From JABMMZ01 sp964438995 (GTDB lineage Bacteria; Bacteroidota; Bacteroidia; NS11-12g; UBA955), in NCBI GenBank assembly GCA_964438995.1, contig CAYTMQ010000001.1:186001-250000 (forward strand): a DNA stretch of 64,000 nt, written 5' to 3'. Of the stretch, positions 8,749-17,984 are shown in pieces. Made by a program: the position numbers and the translations under genes. The first letter of the stretch is position 1. Each line of letters opens with the position of its first letter. The notes under the pieces were generated by a model. That model made no database searches and was not told the origin of the DNA. It saw only the letters and a program-made list of their open reading frames with translations.

Positions 8749-9159
8749 ATGGAAATTAGCAAGGTCGATTTGGCTTACATAATTGATGATGACGAGGTCA
8801 TAATTTACCTAACAGATATTCTGGTAAAGAACATTGATTTTTGTAATAAAATGACAAGCTTTACTGACTCAAGTTCGGCACTTGAATCACTAAAATCTGC
8901 CATAGAAAAAAAAGAAAATCTACCATCTGTGATACTAATCGACTTAAATATGCCAATCATGAATGGATGGGCGTTTTTAGATGAATTGCAGAAAATGCCT
9001 TTAGAAGAGCAAATTCCAGTATTTATATTTACTTCTTCTATTGATTCAGAAGATATGGAGAGGGCTAAGAAGTATCCAATTGTAAAAGACTATATCACCA
9101 AACCACTTACAATTCATAAAATCAATAAAATTTTAAGGTTAATCAATCAGGTTGACTAA
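8749..9159 (+). CDS. single-domain response regulator
   Basis: A 136-residue stand-alone receiver domain without output domain. The acidic pair is in IDDDE near residues 13-17, the phospho-acceptor is Asp65 in LIDLNMP, the Thr/Ser switch is in FIFTSS, and the conserved lysine is Lys118 in ITKP. Such CheY/Spo0F-like proteins relay phosphate or bind partner proteins. It is separated by 21 bases from the PAS histidine kinase that follows and is probably co-transcribed and phosphorylated by it. The N-terminal start MEISKVDLAYIIDDD is normal. Confidence 0.9.
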   Translation: MEISKVDLAYIIDDDEVIIYLTDILVKNIDFCNKMTSFTDSSSALESLKSAIEKKENLPSVILIDLNMPIMNGWAFLDELQKMPLEEQIPVFIFTSSIDSEDMERAKKYPIVKDYITKPLTIHKINKILRLINQVD

Positions 9160-9180
9160 TTTTTATATTCTTTTAAAGCT

Positions 9181-11859
9181 TTGGACTTAAGAGACAAGCC
9201 ATATAGTATCAAGTTTATTAACGAATTGTCAGAAAACCTCCAAGGCATGTTCCTTAGGTGTTATTTTGACAAGAATTATACTGCAGTGAAAGTTGATGGT
9301 GGGTGTTTTGAGTTGACTGGTTATAAAGCAGAAGAATTTATTTCGAAAGACATACACTTGATGGATATTATCCATCTCGAAGATAGAAAGTGGGTGCATG
9401 CCAAAAGAGAAGAGCAGATGGCCAACGGACTACCGATTGTCAATGAGTATAGAATCATAGGCAAACAAGGTAGAACAAAATGGGTAAAAGAAATCATGAG
9501 TTTCTATTACGATGAAGTGGTTGATAAAACCATCTTAGAAGGTTTAATACAAGATGTAACGCCTTTTAAAATCAATGCGTTTATGTCTAATGCCTTCACC
9601 TCATTTCAAAATGCAGTTAACAACGGTTCTATCGTCTCTATAACTGACAAGAATGGCAAGATTTTATTCGTGAATGAAAACTTCTGTAAAATTTCTAAAT
9701 TCACAAGACAGGAGTTGGTAGGTAAAGACCATAAAATAGTCAACTCTGGATATCACAAAAAAGAATTTTTTGCCAATCTATGGACCACAATTTCCAACGG
9801 TCAGACGTGGAGAGGTCAAATGAAAAATAAGTGCAAGGACGGCAGTTTTTATTGGGTAGATACTGTTATAACACCTGTGTACAATGATAATGGAGAAATT
9901 GACCAGTATCTGTCCATCAGAAATATAATAACAGAGCAAAAGGAGAATGAGTATGCTCTATTAGAAAGTGAAGCATTAAATAGCAGCATTTTAAAATCAC
10001 TGCAAACCAACACAGTTATTATTGACGAAAATGGTTTGGTTTTAAAAATCAATAACAATTGGAGTAAAAAATTAAGCCAAGATGTAATTCCAGGTATACT
10101 AAATGTCAAGTTAGGCGACAATTATTTTAAGACTCTAGATTTAGAGCTTGATAATTCTTTGGATTATGCTAAAAAATTGAACGACGGCATAAGGAAAGTA
10201 CACAGAAATGAATTGGATATTTTTGAGCTTGAATATGCCCATTCCACTTCTTCGAATACAAGATGGTATTCGGTTTTTGTATCTAAGTTTGAAAATGATA
10301 TCAGTAGAGTAATCATCAGCAACTTCGATATTACACAGAGAAAGCGTCAAGAAGACATACTTAGAAAAAATGAAGCAAGGCTTCGTCATGCTCAAAGAAT
10401 TGCTAAAATAGGCAGTTTTGAGCTAAATGTGAAAACGGGTGAATTCATTTTATCAGAAGAAAATTACGACATTTTTGAAATAGACAAAGAATCATTTCTG
10501 CCAAGTTTTGATTTTTTACTGAGTTTAATTCATCCAGAAGATAGAGCAGAAGTAGACAAGTACCATTTACAAAGTCTAAAAAATAAAACGCCATTTGACC
10601 ATGTGCATAGATTGCTTCTGCCAAATGGCACCATCAAATACGTTAACCAGCAATGGGAAGTGGTGTATGATGATAGCGGTAGACCAATTTTAGCTGCAGG
10701 AACAACGCAAGACATCACCAGACAAAAGTCATCAGACATAGCTTTAGAGAAACAACGATTAAGGTATAAGAATGTTGTTGAAAATATCAGTGATGGGCTA
10801 ATCATCGATAATATTGAAGGAAAAGTGATTTTTGCCAATAAGCAATTTCAATACATGATTGGTATTGAGGAATCAGACTTAGAAAACTTTGTCTTTGTAG
10901 ATTATGTTGCACCAGAGTTTAAGCAAGATATTATTGAAAGGCACAATAGGAGAATGAGTGGTGAAGATGTTTCAAATACCTTTGAGTACGCCGGAATTCG
11001 CAAAGATGGTAGTAAAAGATGGTTTGAAGCAAGAGTTACCAAAATAATGGAAAATGGTAAAATCGTTGGAACGCAATCTGCAATCAGAGACATTACTGAA
11101 GCCAAAGAAAGTTTGGACATGCTTAAAGCCTCTGAAGCAGAAAAAACAAAATTGCTTAACGAATTGACCAAACGATACAACGAATTGATGCAGTTTAACT
11201 ACATTGTATCGCATAATCTTAGAGCGCCAATTGCCAATCTATTAGGTTTGTCTGAAGTGTTTGAATTAAACACCATTGATGAAGAAGAACGATTGAAAAT
11301 CATCGGCCATATTAGGTATTCTATATTAAAAATCGATGAATTGATTCAGGACTTGAACATCATTTTGGCGGCGCGTTCAGACATCAATTCTAAGAAAGAG
11401 CTGGTTATATTTGAAGAAATTATTCTGAGTGTTAAGCAGACTTTAGAAAAGCAAATTCTCGAAACGAATACCCATATTTTTACCAATATTGATGAAGATG
11501 CGAAAGCCATATTTAGCATCAAGAGTTATGTAAAAAGTATTATTTATAACATCGTTAATAACTCTATTAAATACCGCTCTCCAGGCCGTATACCAGAGAT
11601 TCATATAGACATCAAACGCCTAGAATCTGAATACTTAATAAAAATTTCTGACAATGGTATAGGCATCGATTTAGAACGTTATGGCAAAGAAATATTTGGC
11701 TTGTACAAACGTTTTAATTTCTCTGTAGAGGGCAAAGGACTAGGACTTAACATGACAAAGGCGCAAATTGAAGCATTGGGCGGTAATGTAGAAATAGAAA
11801 GTGAAGTTGGAAAAGGCACCAGTTTCAGTATTTTGTTACCTTTCGAACAAAGTAATTGA
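9181..11859 (+). CDS. multi-PAS sensor histidine kinase, cytoplasmic
   Basis: An 892-residue kinase with no evident membrane helix. Five PAS segments can be traced: about 20-115, 135-260, 265-385, 400-520 and 525-650, several ending in the D-I-T/E-x-K linker typical of PAS repeats. A short coiled linker leads to the dimerisation helix with the H-box HNLRAP (His678), then the ATPase domain with N-box NIVNNSIKY, DNGIGID and GKGLGLNMTK. No receiver domain is fused; the neighbour at 8749 probably fills this role. The start is TTG 9181, since no ATG lies close by; the next is Met23. Signal sensed is unknown. Confidence 0.9.
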   Translation: MDLRDKPYSIKFINELSENLQGMFLRCYFDKNYTAVKVDGGCFELTGYKAEEFISKDIHLMDIIHLEDRKWVHAKREEQMANGLPIVNEYRIIGKQGRTKWVKEIMSFYYDEVVDKTILEGLIQDVTPFKINAFMSNAFTSFQNAVNNGSIVSITDKNGKILFVNENFCKISKFTRQELVGKDHKIVNSGYHKKEFFANLWTTISNGQTWRGQMKNKCKDGSFYWVDTVITPVYNDNGEIDQYLSIRNIITEQKENEYALLESEALNSSILKSLQTNTVIIDENGLVLKINNNWSKKLSQDVIPGILNVKLGDNYFKTLDLELDNSLDYAKKLNDGIRKVHRNELDIFELEYAHSTSSNTRWYSVFVSKFENDISRVIISNFDITQRKRQEDILRKNEARLRHAQRIAKIGSFELNVKTGEFILSEENYDIFEIDKESFLPSFDFLLSLIHPEDRAEVDKYHLQSLKNKTPFDHVHRLLLPNGTIKYVNQQWEVVYDDSGRPILAAGTTQDITRQKSSDIALEKQRLRYKNVVENISDGLIIDNIEGKVIFANKQFQYMIGIEESDLENFVFVDYVAPEFKQDIIERHNRRMSGEDVSNTFEYAGIRKDGSKRWFEARVTKIMENGKIVGTQSAIRDITEAKESLDMLKASEAEKTKLLNELTKRYNELMQFNYIVSHNLRAPIANLLGLSEVFELNTIDEEERLKIIGHIRYSILKIDELIQDLNIILAARSDINSKKELVIFEEIILSVKQTLEKQILETNTHIFTNIDEDAKAIFSIKSYVKSIIYNIVNNSIKYRSPGRIPEIHIDIKRLESEYLIKISDNGIGIDLERYGKEIFGLYKRFNFSVEGKGLGLNMTKAQIEALGGNVEIESEVGKGTSFSILLPFEQSN

Positions 11860-11865
11860 TTGTTA

Positions 11866-11936
11866 GATGATCCTGTCCGCATAAGGCGGACGAGGTTACA
11901 ATATCCTGCATCAGCGGATGCGAGGTTACATTATCG
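11866..11936 (+). repeat. dispersed hairpin repeat, copy A (two units)
   Basis: The element starts GATGATCCTG and carries two hairpin units: GTCCGC-ATAAG-GCGGAC (11875-11891) and GCATC-AGCG-GATGC (11908-11921), each followed by GAGGTTACA(A)T. The same start, both stems and the same tail occur at 22194-22282. The rest of the gap 11860-12182 holds a T-rich stretch right after the repeat (11940-11950), which may terminate transcription, and no believable gene. Confidence 0.75.
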
Positions 11937-12140
11937 GGATTTTTTTTCTTAGCAGTTTCTGCGTGAACTATTCTCGCAGATTGGAATGAAATGTTGATCC
12001 CGATTTATCAAGAAGGCGCAAAGATGGGATATGTAAAGGCTGTAGAGGGTTTCATTTTGGAATTTTTCAATTTGAAAATCTTAAAATATGTCAATCTAAA
12101 AATTTCATGTCTTCTTTCTTTTTTGTTGATTTAATATGCA

Positions 12141-12171
12141 TTGTTAAAGAGTGGAAAAATATGTATTTTTG
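12141..12171 (+). promoter_or_regulatory. promoter of the M1 peptidase gene
   Basis: TTG at 12141-12143, 20 bases, TATTTTTG at 12164-12171. It matches the Bacteroidota -33/-7 pattern and sits 11 bases before the ATG at 12183. Confidence 0.6.
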
Positions 12172-12182
12172 AGTGACTTATA

Positions 12183-13769
12183 ATGAAATCTATTTTTGTC
12201 TTTCTCTTGCTATTATTGGGTGTCTGTTCTACAGCTGATGGGTTGTCTATTAATTTTAAGCGTTTAGCAGATTCTGCAAAATTCAATGTTTTGCACTATG
12301 ACATTCATATAGAGGTTGATCCTAGAACAACCAGTATCAATGGGTACAATACCATTAGCTTTAAAATGCTTAACAAAGCAAAGGCCATAGCAATTGATTT
12401 GGCTAAACATTTTGAAATTGAAAAAGTAATGTATGGCAACAAAAAAGCAACATACTTTAGGGATGGCAATAAAATACTGATACTTCCTGAAAGAAAATTT
12501 AAGAAAGATAAAATCTATAAGGTTTCAATTTATTATAGAGGTGTACCAGAAAAAGCCATTTTAGCACCATGGAAGGGAGGGTTTGATTGGAAGGAAGATA
12601 GAAACGGAAAGCCATGGGTTGGATTAGCATGTGAGAGCAAAGGGGCAGCAATTTGGATGCCTTGTAAAGACGATTGGAGCGATGAAGCCGATTCTATGGA
12701 CATGCATTTAACCGTACCAGATACTTTGGTAGGTGTTTCTAATGGTCGTTTAATATCTAGCAGTAAATCGGGTAAGGGATTAGCAACCTACCATTGGAAA
12801 GTGGTCAATCCGATTAACAATTACAACATCAGCATCAATATTGGTGATTATGTGCATATACAAGATGTATACAATGGTAAAAAGACATTGACACTCGACT
12901 ATTATGTATTGAAGTACAACCGCGACAAGGCTATTAAGCATTTCAAAGAAGTTGATACCATGTTGAGGGCATTCGAGCAGTATTTTGGTCCTTATCCATT
13001 TGCAGAAGACGGGTTCAAACTCGTAGAGACACCTTATTGGGGTATGGAGCATCAGAGTTGTGTGGCTTATGGTAATAAATACAAATACAACGAATTTGGA
13101 TTTGATTTTATCATAGTTCACGAGAGCGGTCACGAGTGGTTTGCCAATAGCATTACAGCTGCCGATCCAGCTGACATGTGGATACACGAGAGTTTTACCA
13201 CCTATTCAGAAACCTTATTTTTAGAGTATACCCAAGGCAAAGAGCGTTCATTAGAGTATCTAAACACGCAATTAAGCAAGGTAAAAGCAGAGCATTCAAT
13301 GCTGGGACAAAGAGGCATTCAGTTTCATGATTGGAAAGACAATGACATCTATTACAAAGGCGCATGGATGTTACAAACTTTGAGGTATAGCCTCAACAAC
13401 GACAGTTTGTTTTTAAGTACCATACGCGAAATGTGTGATACTTTTAGACATAAGTTGATAGTAACCGAAGATGTCATTAATTTTTTCAATAGAAGAATGC
13501 CAAAGACGTATTCAGGATTTTTTATGCAGTATTTAAGTCAGGCCAAAATACCAGCATTAAAAGTTGAATTTGAGAATAGAGAAGGCAAAAGAATACTGAA
13601 GTACAAATTGGAACATTGCAAAGAGGATTTTGAGTTACCAGTATTGATACCGAATACTACTCTCATCATCCATGCGACTACAATACAGAAAGAAATGGAA
13701 GTACCGAGCACTATTGAAAAAGGTGATTTGAAGAAGTTAGAAAAGTATGTGTTAGTGAAGGTGGAGTAA
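12183..13769 (+). CDS. secreted M1-family aminopeptidase-like metallopeptidase
   Basis: A 528-residue zinc peptidase with an N-terminal signal peptide (MKSIFVFLLLLLGVCSTADG). The first part (about 30-210) is the beta-saddle domain of M1 enzymes, and the thermolysin-like catalytic domain follows. Zinc ligands are HESGH at 313-317 and Glu336 in WIHESF, the exact HExxH-x18-E spacing. The exopeptidase motif GxMEN appears as GMEH (287-290), a variant I recall from secreted Bacteroidota relatives. It removes N-terminal residues from peptides in the periplasm or outside. It lacks the large C-terminal domain of PepN. It stands as a single gene with its own promoter, 61 bases before the first lipoprotein of a tandem pair. 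Confidence 0.9.
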   Translation: MKSIFVFLLLLLGVCSTADGLSINFKRLADSAKFNVLHYDIHIEVDPRTTSINGYNTISFKMLNKAKAIAIDLAKHFEIEKVMYGNKKATYFRDGNKILILPERKFKKDKIYKVSIYYRGVPEKAILAPWKGGFDWKEDRNGKPWVGLACESKGAAIWMPCKDDWSDEADSMDMHLTVPDTLVGVSNGRLISSSKSGKGLATYHWKVVNPINNYNISINIGDYVHIQDVYNGKKTLTLDYYVLKYNRDKAIKHFKEVDTMLRAFEQYFGPYPFAEDGFKLVETPYWGMEHQSCVAYGNKYKYNEFGFDFIIVHESGHEWFANSITAADPADMWIHESFTTYSETLFLEYTQGKERSLEYLNTQLSKVKAEHSMLGQRGIQFHDWKDNDIYYKGAWMLQTLRYSLNNDSLFLSTIREMCDTFRHKLIVTEDVINFFNRRMPKTYSGFFMQYLSQAKIPALKVEFENREGKRILKYKLEHCKEDFELPVLIPNTTLIIHATTIQKEMEVPSTIEKGDLKKLEKYVLVKVE

Positions 13770-13830
13770 ATTTGATTAGCCATTTAGAACTATGAGAAAA
13801 AAGACCATTGATTTATACTTCAGCTCAGAA

Positions 13831-14535
13831 ATGTCAAAGACAATTTGTGTTTTTTTATGGATGCTTGTATTGCAAACAATGACATCATGCAATAGCGATT
13901 GTCACGACAAAGGCAATTGTGACCCCGAATATTACAGATTTGATTTAGGAGAAGCTAAAAGTTATCTTTGGGCAGATACTGGCAGTTATTGGATCTACAA
14001 AAACTCAAAAACAGGAGAATTAGATACACAAACATGTGTAGGAGCCATAACTTATTGGGTGAATACAAAGGGCACCACTAATTATGCTAAACATATAACT
14101 ATAGATTATGAAGTGCTTTATAGAAAGTTATATAGTACTTATAATCAATGGGAATATGTTGATAAAACAAATAGTGTCAATCCAAATTCAGCAACTCTTG
14201 AAAATAACAAAATTGTAAATAGAACTGTAGCTGGCCAAGGGATTAATTATCCATTTTTATTTCCGGCAAGTATTAATTATAAATATGGCACTAGTAATTC
14301 GCTTACCACCTGTACCAATACAGATACCAGCATTATTGTGAATGGCAAAACTTACGACCATGTGGTTGTGTTTGAAATGAACATGGATGATATTTGGTAT
14401 CCAAACGATCATCCTTTGGCTACCAGATATCCAAATGCATTTTACTATTGGGTAAAGGATATTGGATTAATAAAACGATACAACAAAGGTGAAAATTACT
14501 CATGGGACTTGATAGACTATAAAATAAAACCTTAA
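13831..14535 (+). CDS. lipoprotein, first of a tandem paralogous pair
   Basis: A 234-residue predicted lipoprotein. I prefer ATG 13831, which gives the signal MSKTICVFLWMLVLQTMTSC with the lipid-bearing cysteine at residue 20; the upstream ATG 13792 adds a charged 13-residue leader that does not fit. After the cysteine comes a Cys-rich start (CHDKGNCDPEYY), then DLGEAKSYLWADTGSYWIYKNS. The protein is closely similar to the one at 14692: YWIYKNSKTGELDTQT and WVKDIGLIK/VK..YSWDLIDYKI are shared. No known family recognised. Probably sits on the outer membrane or cell surface. Confidence 0.75.
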   Translation: MSKTICVFLWMLVLQTMTSCNSDCHDKGNCDPEYYRFDLGEAKSYLWADTGSYWIYKNSKTGELDTQTCVGAITYWVNTKGTTNYAKHITIDYEVLYRKLYSTYNQWEYVDKTNSVNPNSATLENNKIVNRTVAGQGINYPFLFPASINYKYGTSNSLTTCTNTDTSIIVNGKTYDHVVVFEMNMDDIWYPNDHPLATRYPNAFYYWVKDIGLIKRYNKGENYSWDLIDYKIKP

Positions 14536-14609
14536 AAAACGTCCAAATGTTATAATTCAAATTGAATTCAATAATTTGGTTTAAAATTTCCTACAATGAA
14601 TATATTCTT

Positions 14610-14617
14610 TATTTTTG
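14610..14617 (+). promoter_or_regulatory. possible -7 box before the second lipoprotein
   Basis: TATTTTTG matches TAnnTTTG but no TTG lies at the right distance upstream. It would give a leader of about 70 bases before ATG 14692. Confidence 0.35.
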
Positions 14618-14691
14618 TTTAAAACTATAATCGCATCCTACATAACTAAAAACAATCCTTAACTTTTATCATTTAAAGAAAAAACGAATAT

Positions 14692-15393
14692 ATGTTTAAA
14701 TACATTCCAAAAATATTGTGTTTGTTTAGTTTGATTGTATGGTCAAGCGCATGCAAGGACAGGAATGTAGATTGCAAAAGTAATGGTACATGCCCAGAAG
14801 AATATTATAAATTCTATTTAGGTGAGGCAAAAAATTACTTATGGGCTGGCAAAGGTAGTTACTGGATTTATAAAAACTCTAAAACAGGCGAATTAGACAC
14901 ACAAACTGTTACATATTGTAAGACATATTGGTTAAATGCAAGAGGTACACAAAATTCAACAAGACATATCAATGTCGATTACGAGGTATTATCGAGAGGC
15001 ATTTATTCAAGTTTTAATCAATGGACTTATGAGGACAGGACTGGTGGAGTTTCGCCTGACGGGATTTCATTCAATGGCACATATAGATTGATATTGGATA
15101 GATTAGTGGCTAGTCAAAGTATTAATACACCTTTTTTTATGCCATTTATAAAGGGCGCTTACAGTGGATATACTTTATGCTCTAACTCTGATACTACCAT
15201 TAATATAAACTCAAAAAATTATACAAATGTGAAAGTATTTACAATTGATATGGATTTTATTTGGGAGCCTAAATTAAATTGTATTCGCCCAAATACCTAT
15301 TATTATTGGGTTAAAGACATTGGATTAGTTAAAAAACTTATGAAAACTTGCAATTATTCTTGGGACTTGATAGATTATAAAATAGAACCTTAG
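14692..15393 (+). CDS. lipoprotein, second of a tandem paralogous pair
   Basis: A 233-residue predicted lipoprotein with signal MFKYIPKILCLFSLIVWSSAC. It aligns along its whole length with the protein at 13831: same CxxxGxCPEEYY-like start, same YWIYKNSKTGELDTQT block, same RHINVDYEVL/KHITIDYEVL block, and the same end YSWDLIDYKI. The middle has diverged. The pair is a local duplication. Family and function are unknown. The 156 bp between them contain a promoter-like box, so the two may be expressed separately. Confidence 0.75.
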   Translation: MFKYIPKILCLFSLIVWSSACKDRNVDCKSNGTCPEEYYKFYLGEAKNYLWAGKGSYWIYKNSKTGELDTQTVTYCKTYWLNARGTQNSTRHINVDYEVLSRGIYSSFNQWTYEDRTGGVSPDGISFNGTYRLILDRLVASQSINTPFFMPFIKGAYSGYTLCSNSDTTININSKNYTNVKVFTIDMDFIWEPKLNCIRPNTYYYWVKDIGLVKKLMKTCNYSWDLIDYKIEP

Positions 15394-15578
15394 TATCATT
15401 TGTTAATTAACAACAAAATTAAAACACAAATTTCTCTACTTCAGGAAATGGATATAGTAATTTTGGCATAGAATACATAGTGTATTAACTGCTAAATAGA
15501 AATGGAATGAGGCAGGCTAATAATTAGTTTTCTTTGAAAATCATAGCTAGGATTTTATTTTTATAAAAAATTTCAAAT

Positions 15579-15618
15579 CGACATAGGGGTGTTTTAAAAC
15601 ACAGTTGTCCTATAGTCG
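15579..15618 (+). promoter_or_regulatory. 40-nt hairpin abutting the TonB receptor start codon
   Basis: Outer arms CGACATAGG (15579-15587) and CCTATAGTCG (15609-15618) pair with one bulged base. Inside is the perfect 14-bp palindrome GTGTTTTAAAACAC (15589-15602). The right arm ends directly at the ATG at 15619, so in RNA the fold would sit on the ribosome landing site; in DNA the palindrome could be a protein-binding site. The rest of the 225-bp gap (15394-15578) is AT-rich with no gene. Confidence 0.6.
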
Positions 15619-17964
15619 ATGAAACTCAAGAAGACATTATCGATTTTAACGCTTTTACTGGGCAGTAAGCTTTCTGCTCAAGAATTTAAGCAAACCATTA
15701 GAGGTACAATTACCGACAAGAATTTATTGCAAACCATCTCTGGCGCTCTCATCATTGTTGATGGTGATACTACCTTGTGCGACACATCTGATATCAATGG
15801 TCAGTTCGAAATTAAAAACGTAAAAGTTGGTAGACATTCTATATATGTCAACCACATCAACTACAACGATGCCAATATCAACGACATACTTTTAAGCAGT
15901 GGTAAAGAATTGGTGGTAAATGTTCAGATGGAAGAACGTATCACCAAATTCAAAGGATATGGTGTAAAAGCTAAAGCCAACAAAGCCAAACCTATCAACG
16001 ATATGGCAGTAGTAAGTGCCAGAACTTTTTCGGTTGAAGAAACCCAAAAGTTTGCGGCAGCCATTAATGATCCTGCGCGTATGGCTACCTCATTTGCAGG
16101 TGTGATAGGGGCAGATGACGGCAACAATACCATTGTAATTCGTGGTAATTCACCTTCTGGAATGCTCTGGCGTATGGAAGGAATAGACATTCCTGGTCCT
16201 AACCACTTTTCTAGTTTTAATGGCAGTGGTGGAGGTATTTCTATTTTAAGTGCTCAACTATTAGGTAATTCAGATTTTATGACTGGTGCTTTTCCAGCTG
16301 AGTATGGCAATGCATTAAGTGGGGTATTCGATTTGAAGTTGAGAAAAGGCAATTCAAAAAAGAGAGAATACACCCTTCAGGCAGGTTTCTTAGGATTGGA
16401 TTTGGCTACCGAAGGTCCAATGAGTAAAAAAGGCGGCAGTTACCTTGTAAACTACAGATATTCAACTTTAGGATTGATACAAAAGTTGGGTGTTAATATT
16501 ACTGGCAGTGTAACACAGTTCCAAGATTTGTCTTTCAATGTGTTTTTTCCAAAGAGCAAAATTGGTCAATTCAGTGTTTTTGGGTTTGGCGGACTTAGTA
16601 CTCAGTTACAAAATGCGGTAAAAGATTCTAGTAAGTGGAAAACAAGAATGGACCGCTACAACATGGTTTATAATACCAATACTGGAGCGGCTGGTGTTAC
16701 GCATCAATACAGTTTAGGTAAAAACACTACACTTAGAAATGTGTTGTTGTATTCTATCAATACCATTGAAGACAGAGGCGAGTATTACGAAAACGACTAC
16801 ATCCATACCTATACCCACTGGAAAAACAATTTGTCGAATAAGAAATTGTCATTGCATAGTAGCATCAATCATAAATTCAATGCAGCTGTCATGTTAAGAG
16901 CAGGATTGATATTGAATCACTGGGATTACAGCGCGGGTCAGAAAGAGTTGGATACGTTGAAAACATTGGTCAACAAACTTGACAATAGTGGAACAACGCA
17001 ATATGCACAAGCTTATGCTCAATTGAAAATGAAGCTGCACAAGAAACTCAATGTATTTGCGGGTTTGCACAGCATGTATATGGGATTGAACGGCAGTAAA
17101 AGTTTGGAACCAAGAGTGTCTATGAGATACGAATTAAAGCCAAAGCATACTTTCAGTTTGGGTTATGGTATGCATACACAATTGCAAATGCCAGCAGTGT
17201 ATTTTGCTCAGTACAAAAACAGCAATGGCGAAGAAGTGTATCCAAATAAAAACTTGGATTTTAGCAAGGCTCACCATTATGTATTAGGCTACGAACACAC
17301 CTTAAATTCATATACGAGATTGAAATTTGAAACCTATTACCAATCGTTGTTTAATATTCCTGTAAGCACCGACCCAAATAGCACATATTCGTTAATTAAC
17401 GCAGGTTTCGGTCCGGTAATTACCAGCTTAGAAAATACAGGTAAAGGGAGAAATTACGGTGTAGAAGTAACTGCTGAGAGATTTTTAAACAAAGGGTTTT
17501 ACTATCTGTTGTCAGCGTCATTGTATAAAAGTGAGTACCAAACCAAAACCAACAAATGGTACAACAGTCGATTCAACGGTCAGCATGCTGTAACGTTTAC
17601 TGCAGGGAAAGAAATCAAGATCAAAGGCGACAAAAAATTGTTGGGCATCAACATCAAGACTATGTGGTACGGTGGTTTCAGAGAGAATCCAATCGACCTA
17701 GAAAAGTCGAGGTTGTACAAGACGGCTGTTGAAGATATGAGCCGACCATTTACCATTCAATTATCAGATTATTTCAGAACCGACTTGAAATTCAGTTACA
17801 GAATCAACCACAAAAAATACAACAGTATTTGGAGTTTGGACATCCAAAATGCTAGCAACTACAAAAACATTGGAGGCACCTACTTCGATGTAGACACTGA
17901 AACAACCAAAACATATTATCAAACACCGTTAATCCCGGTATTTAGTTACAAAATAGAATTTTAA
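15619..17964 (+). CDS. TonB-dependent outer membrane receptor with carboxypeptidase-regulatory-like domain
   Basis: A 781-residue outer membrane transporter. Signal peptide MKLKKTLSILTLLLGSKLSA, then a CarboxypepD_reg-like beta-sandwich (about 25-108, RGTITDKNLLQTISGALIIV), then the plug (about 125-245, with NTIVIRGNSPSGMLWRMEG and GNALSGVFDLKLRKG), then the beta-barrel to the C-terminal IEF. Unlike FecA or SusC with sigma control, it has no STN signalling domain. The substrate is unknown; no SusD gene follows, so it is not a standard SusC/D pair. It is 20 bases ahead of the GIN-domain lipoprotein. The hairpin at its start codon suggests post-transcriptional or operator control. Confidence 0.9.
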   Translation: MKLKKTLSILTLLLGSKLSAQEFKQTIRGTITDKNLLQTISGALIIVDGDTTLCDTSDINGQFEIKNVKVGRHSIYVNHINYNDANINDILLSSGKELVVNVQMEERITKFKGYGVKAKANKAKPINDMAVVSARTFSVEETQKFAAAINDPARMATSFAGVIGADDGNNTIVIRGNSPSGMLWRMEGIDIPGPNHFSSFNGSGGGISILSAQLLGNSDFMTGAFPAEYGNALSGVFDLKLRKGNSKKREYTLQAGFLGLDLATEGPMSKKGGSYLVNYRYSTLGLIQKLGVNITGSVTQFQDLSFNVFFPKSKIGQFSVFGFGGLSTQLQNAVKDSSKWKTRMDRYNMVYNTNTGAAGVTHQYSLGKNTTLRNVLLYSINTIEDRGEYYENDYIHTYTHWKNNLSNKKLSLHSSINHKFNAAVMLRAGLILNHWDYSAGQKELDTLKTLVNKLDNSGTTQYAQAYAQLKMKLHKKLNVFAGLHSMYMGLNGSKSLEPRVSMRYELKPKHTFSLGYGMHTQLQMPAVYFAQYKNSNGEEVYPNKNLDFSKAHHYVLGYEHTLNSYTRLKFETYYQSLFNIPVSTDPNSTYSLINAGFGPVITSLENTGKGRNYGVEVTAERFLNKGFYYLLSASLYKSEYQTKTNKWYNSRFNGQHAVTFTAGKEIKIKGDKKLLGINIKTMWYGGFRENPIDLEKSRLYKTAVEDMSRPFTIQLSDYFRTDLKFSYRINHKKYNSIWSLDIQNASNYKNIGGTYFDVDTETTKTYYQTPLIPVFSYKIEF

Positions 17965-17984
17965 ACCATCATCAAACAGACATC

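Noticed and set aside
12024..12134. 36-residue hydrophobic open frame upstream of the M1 peptidase
   Set aside because: Short, AT-driven composition, no promoter or start context; may be chance.
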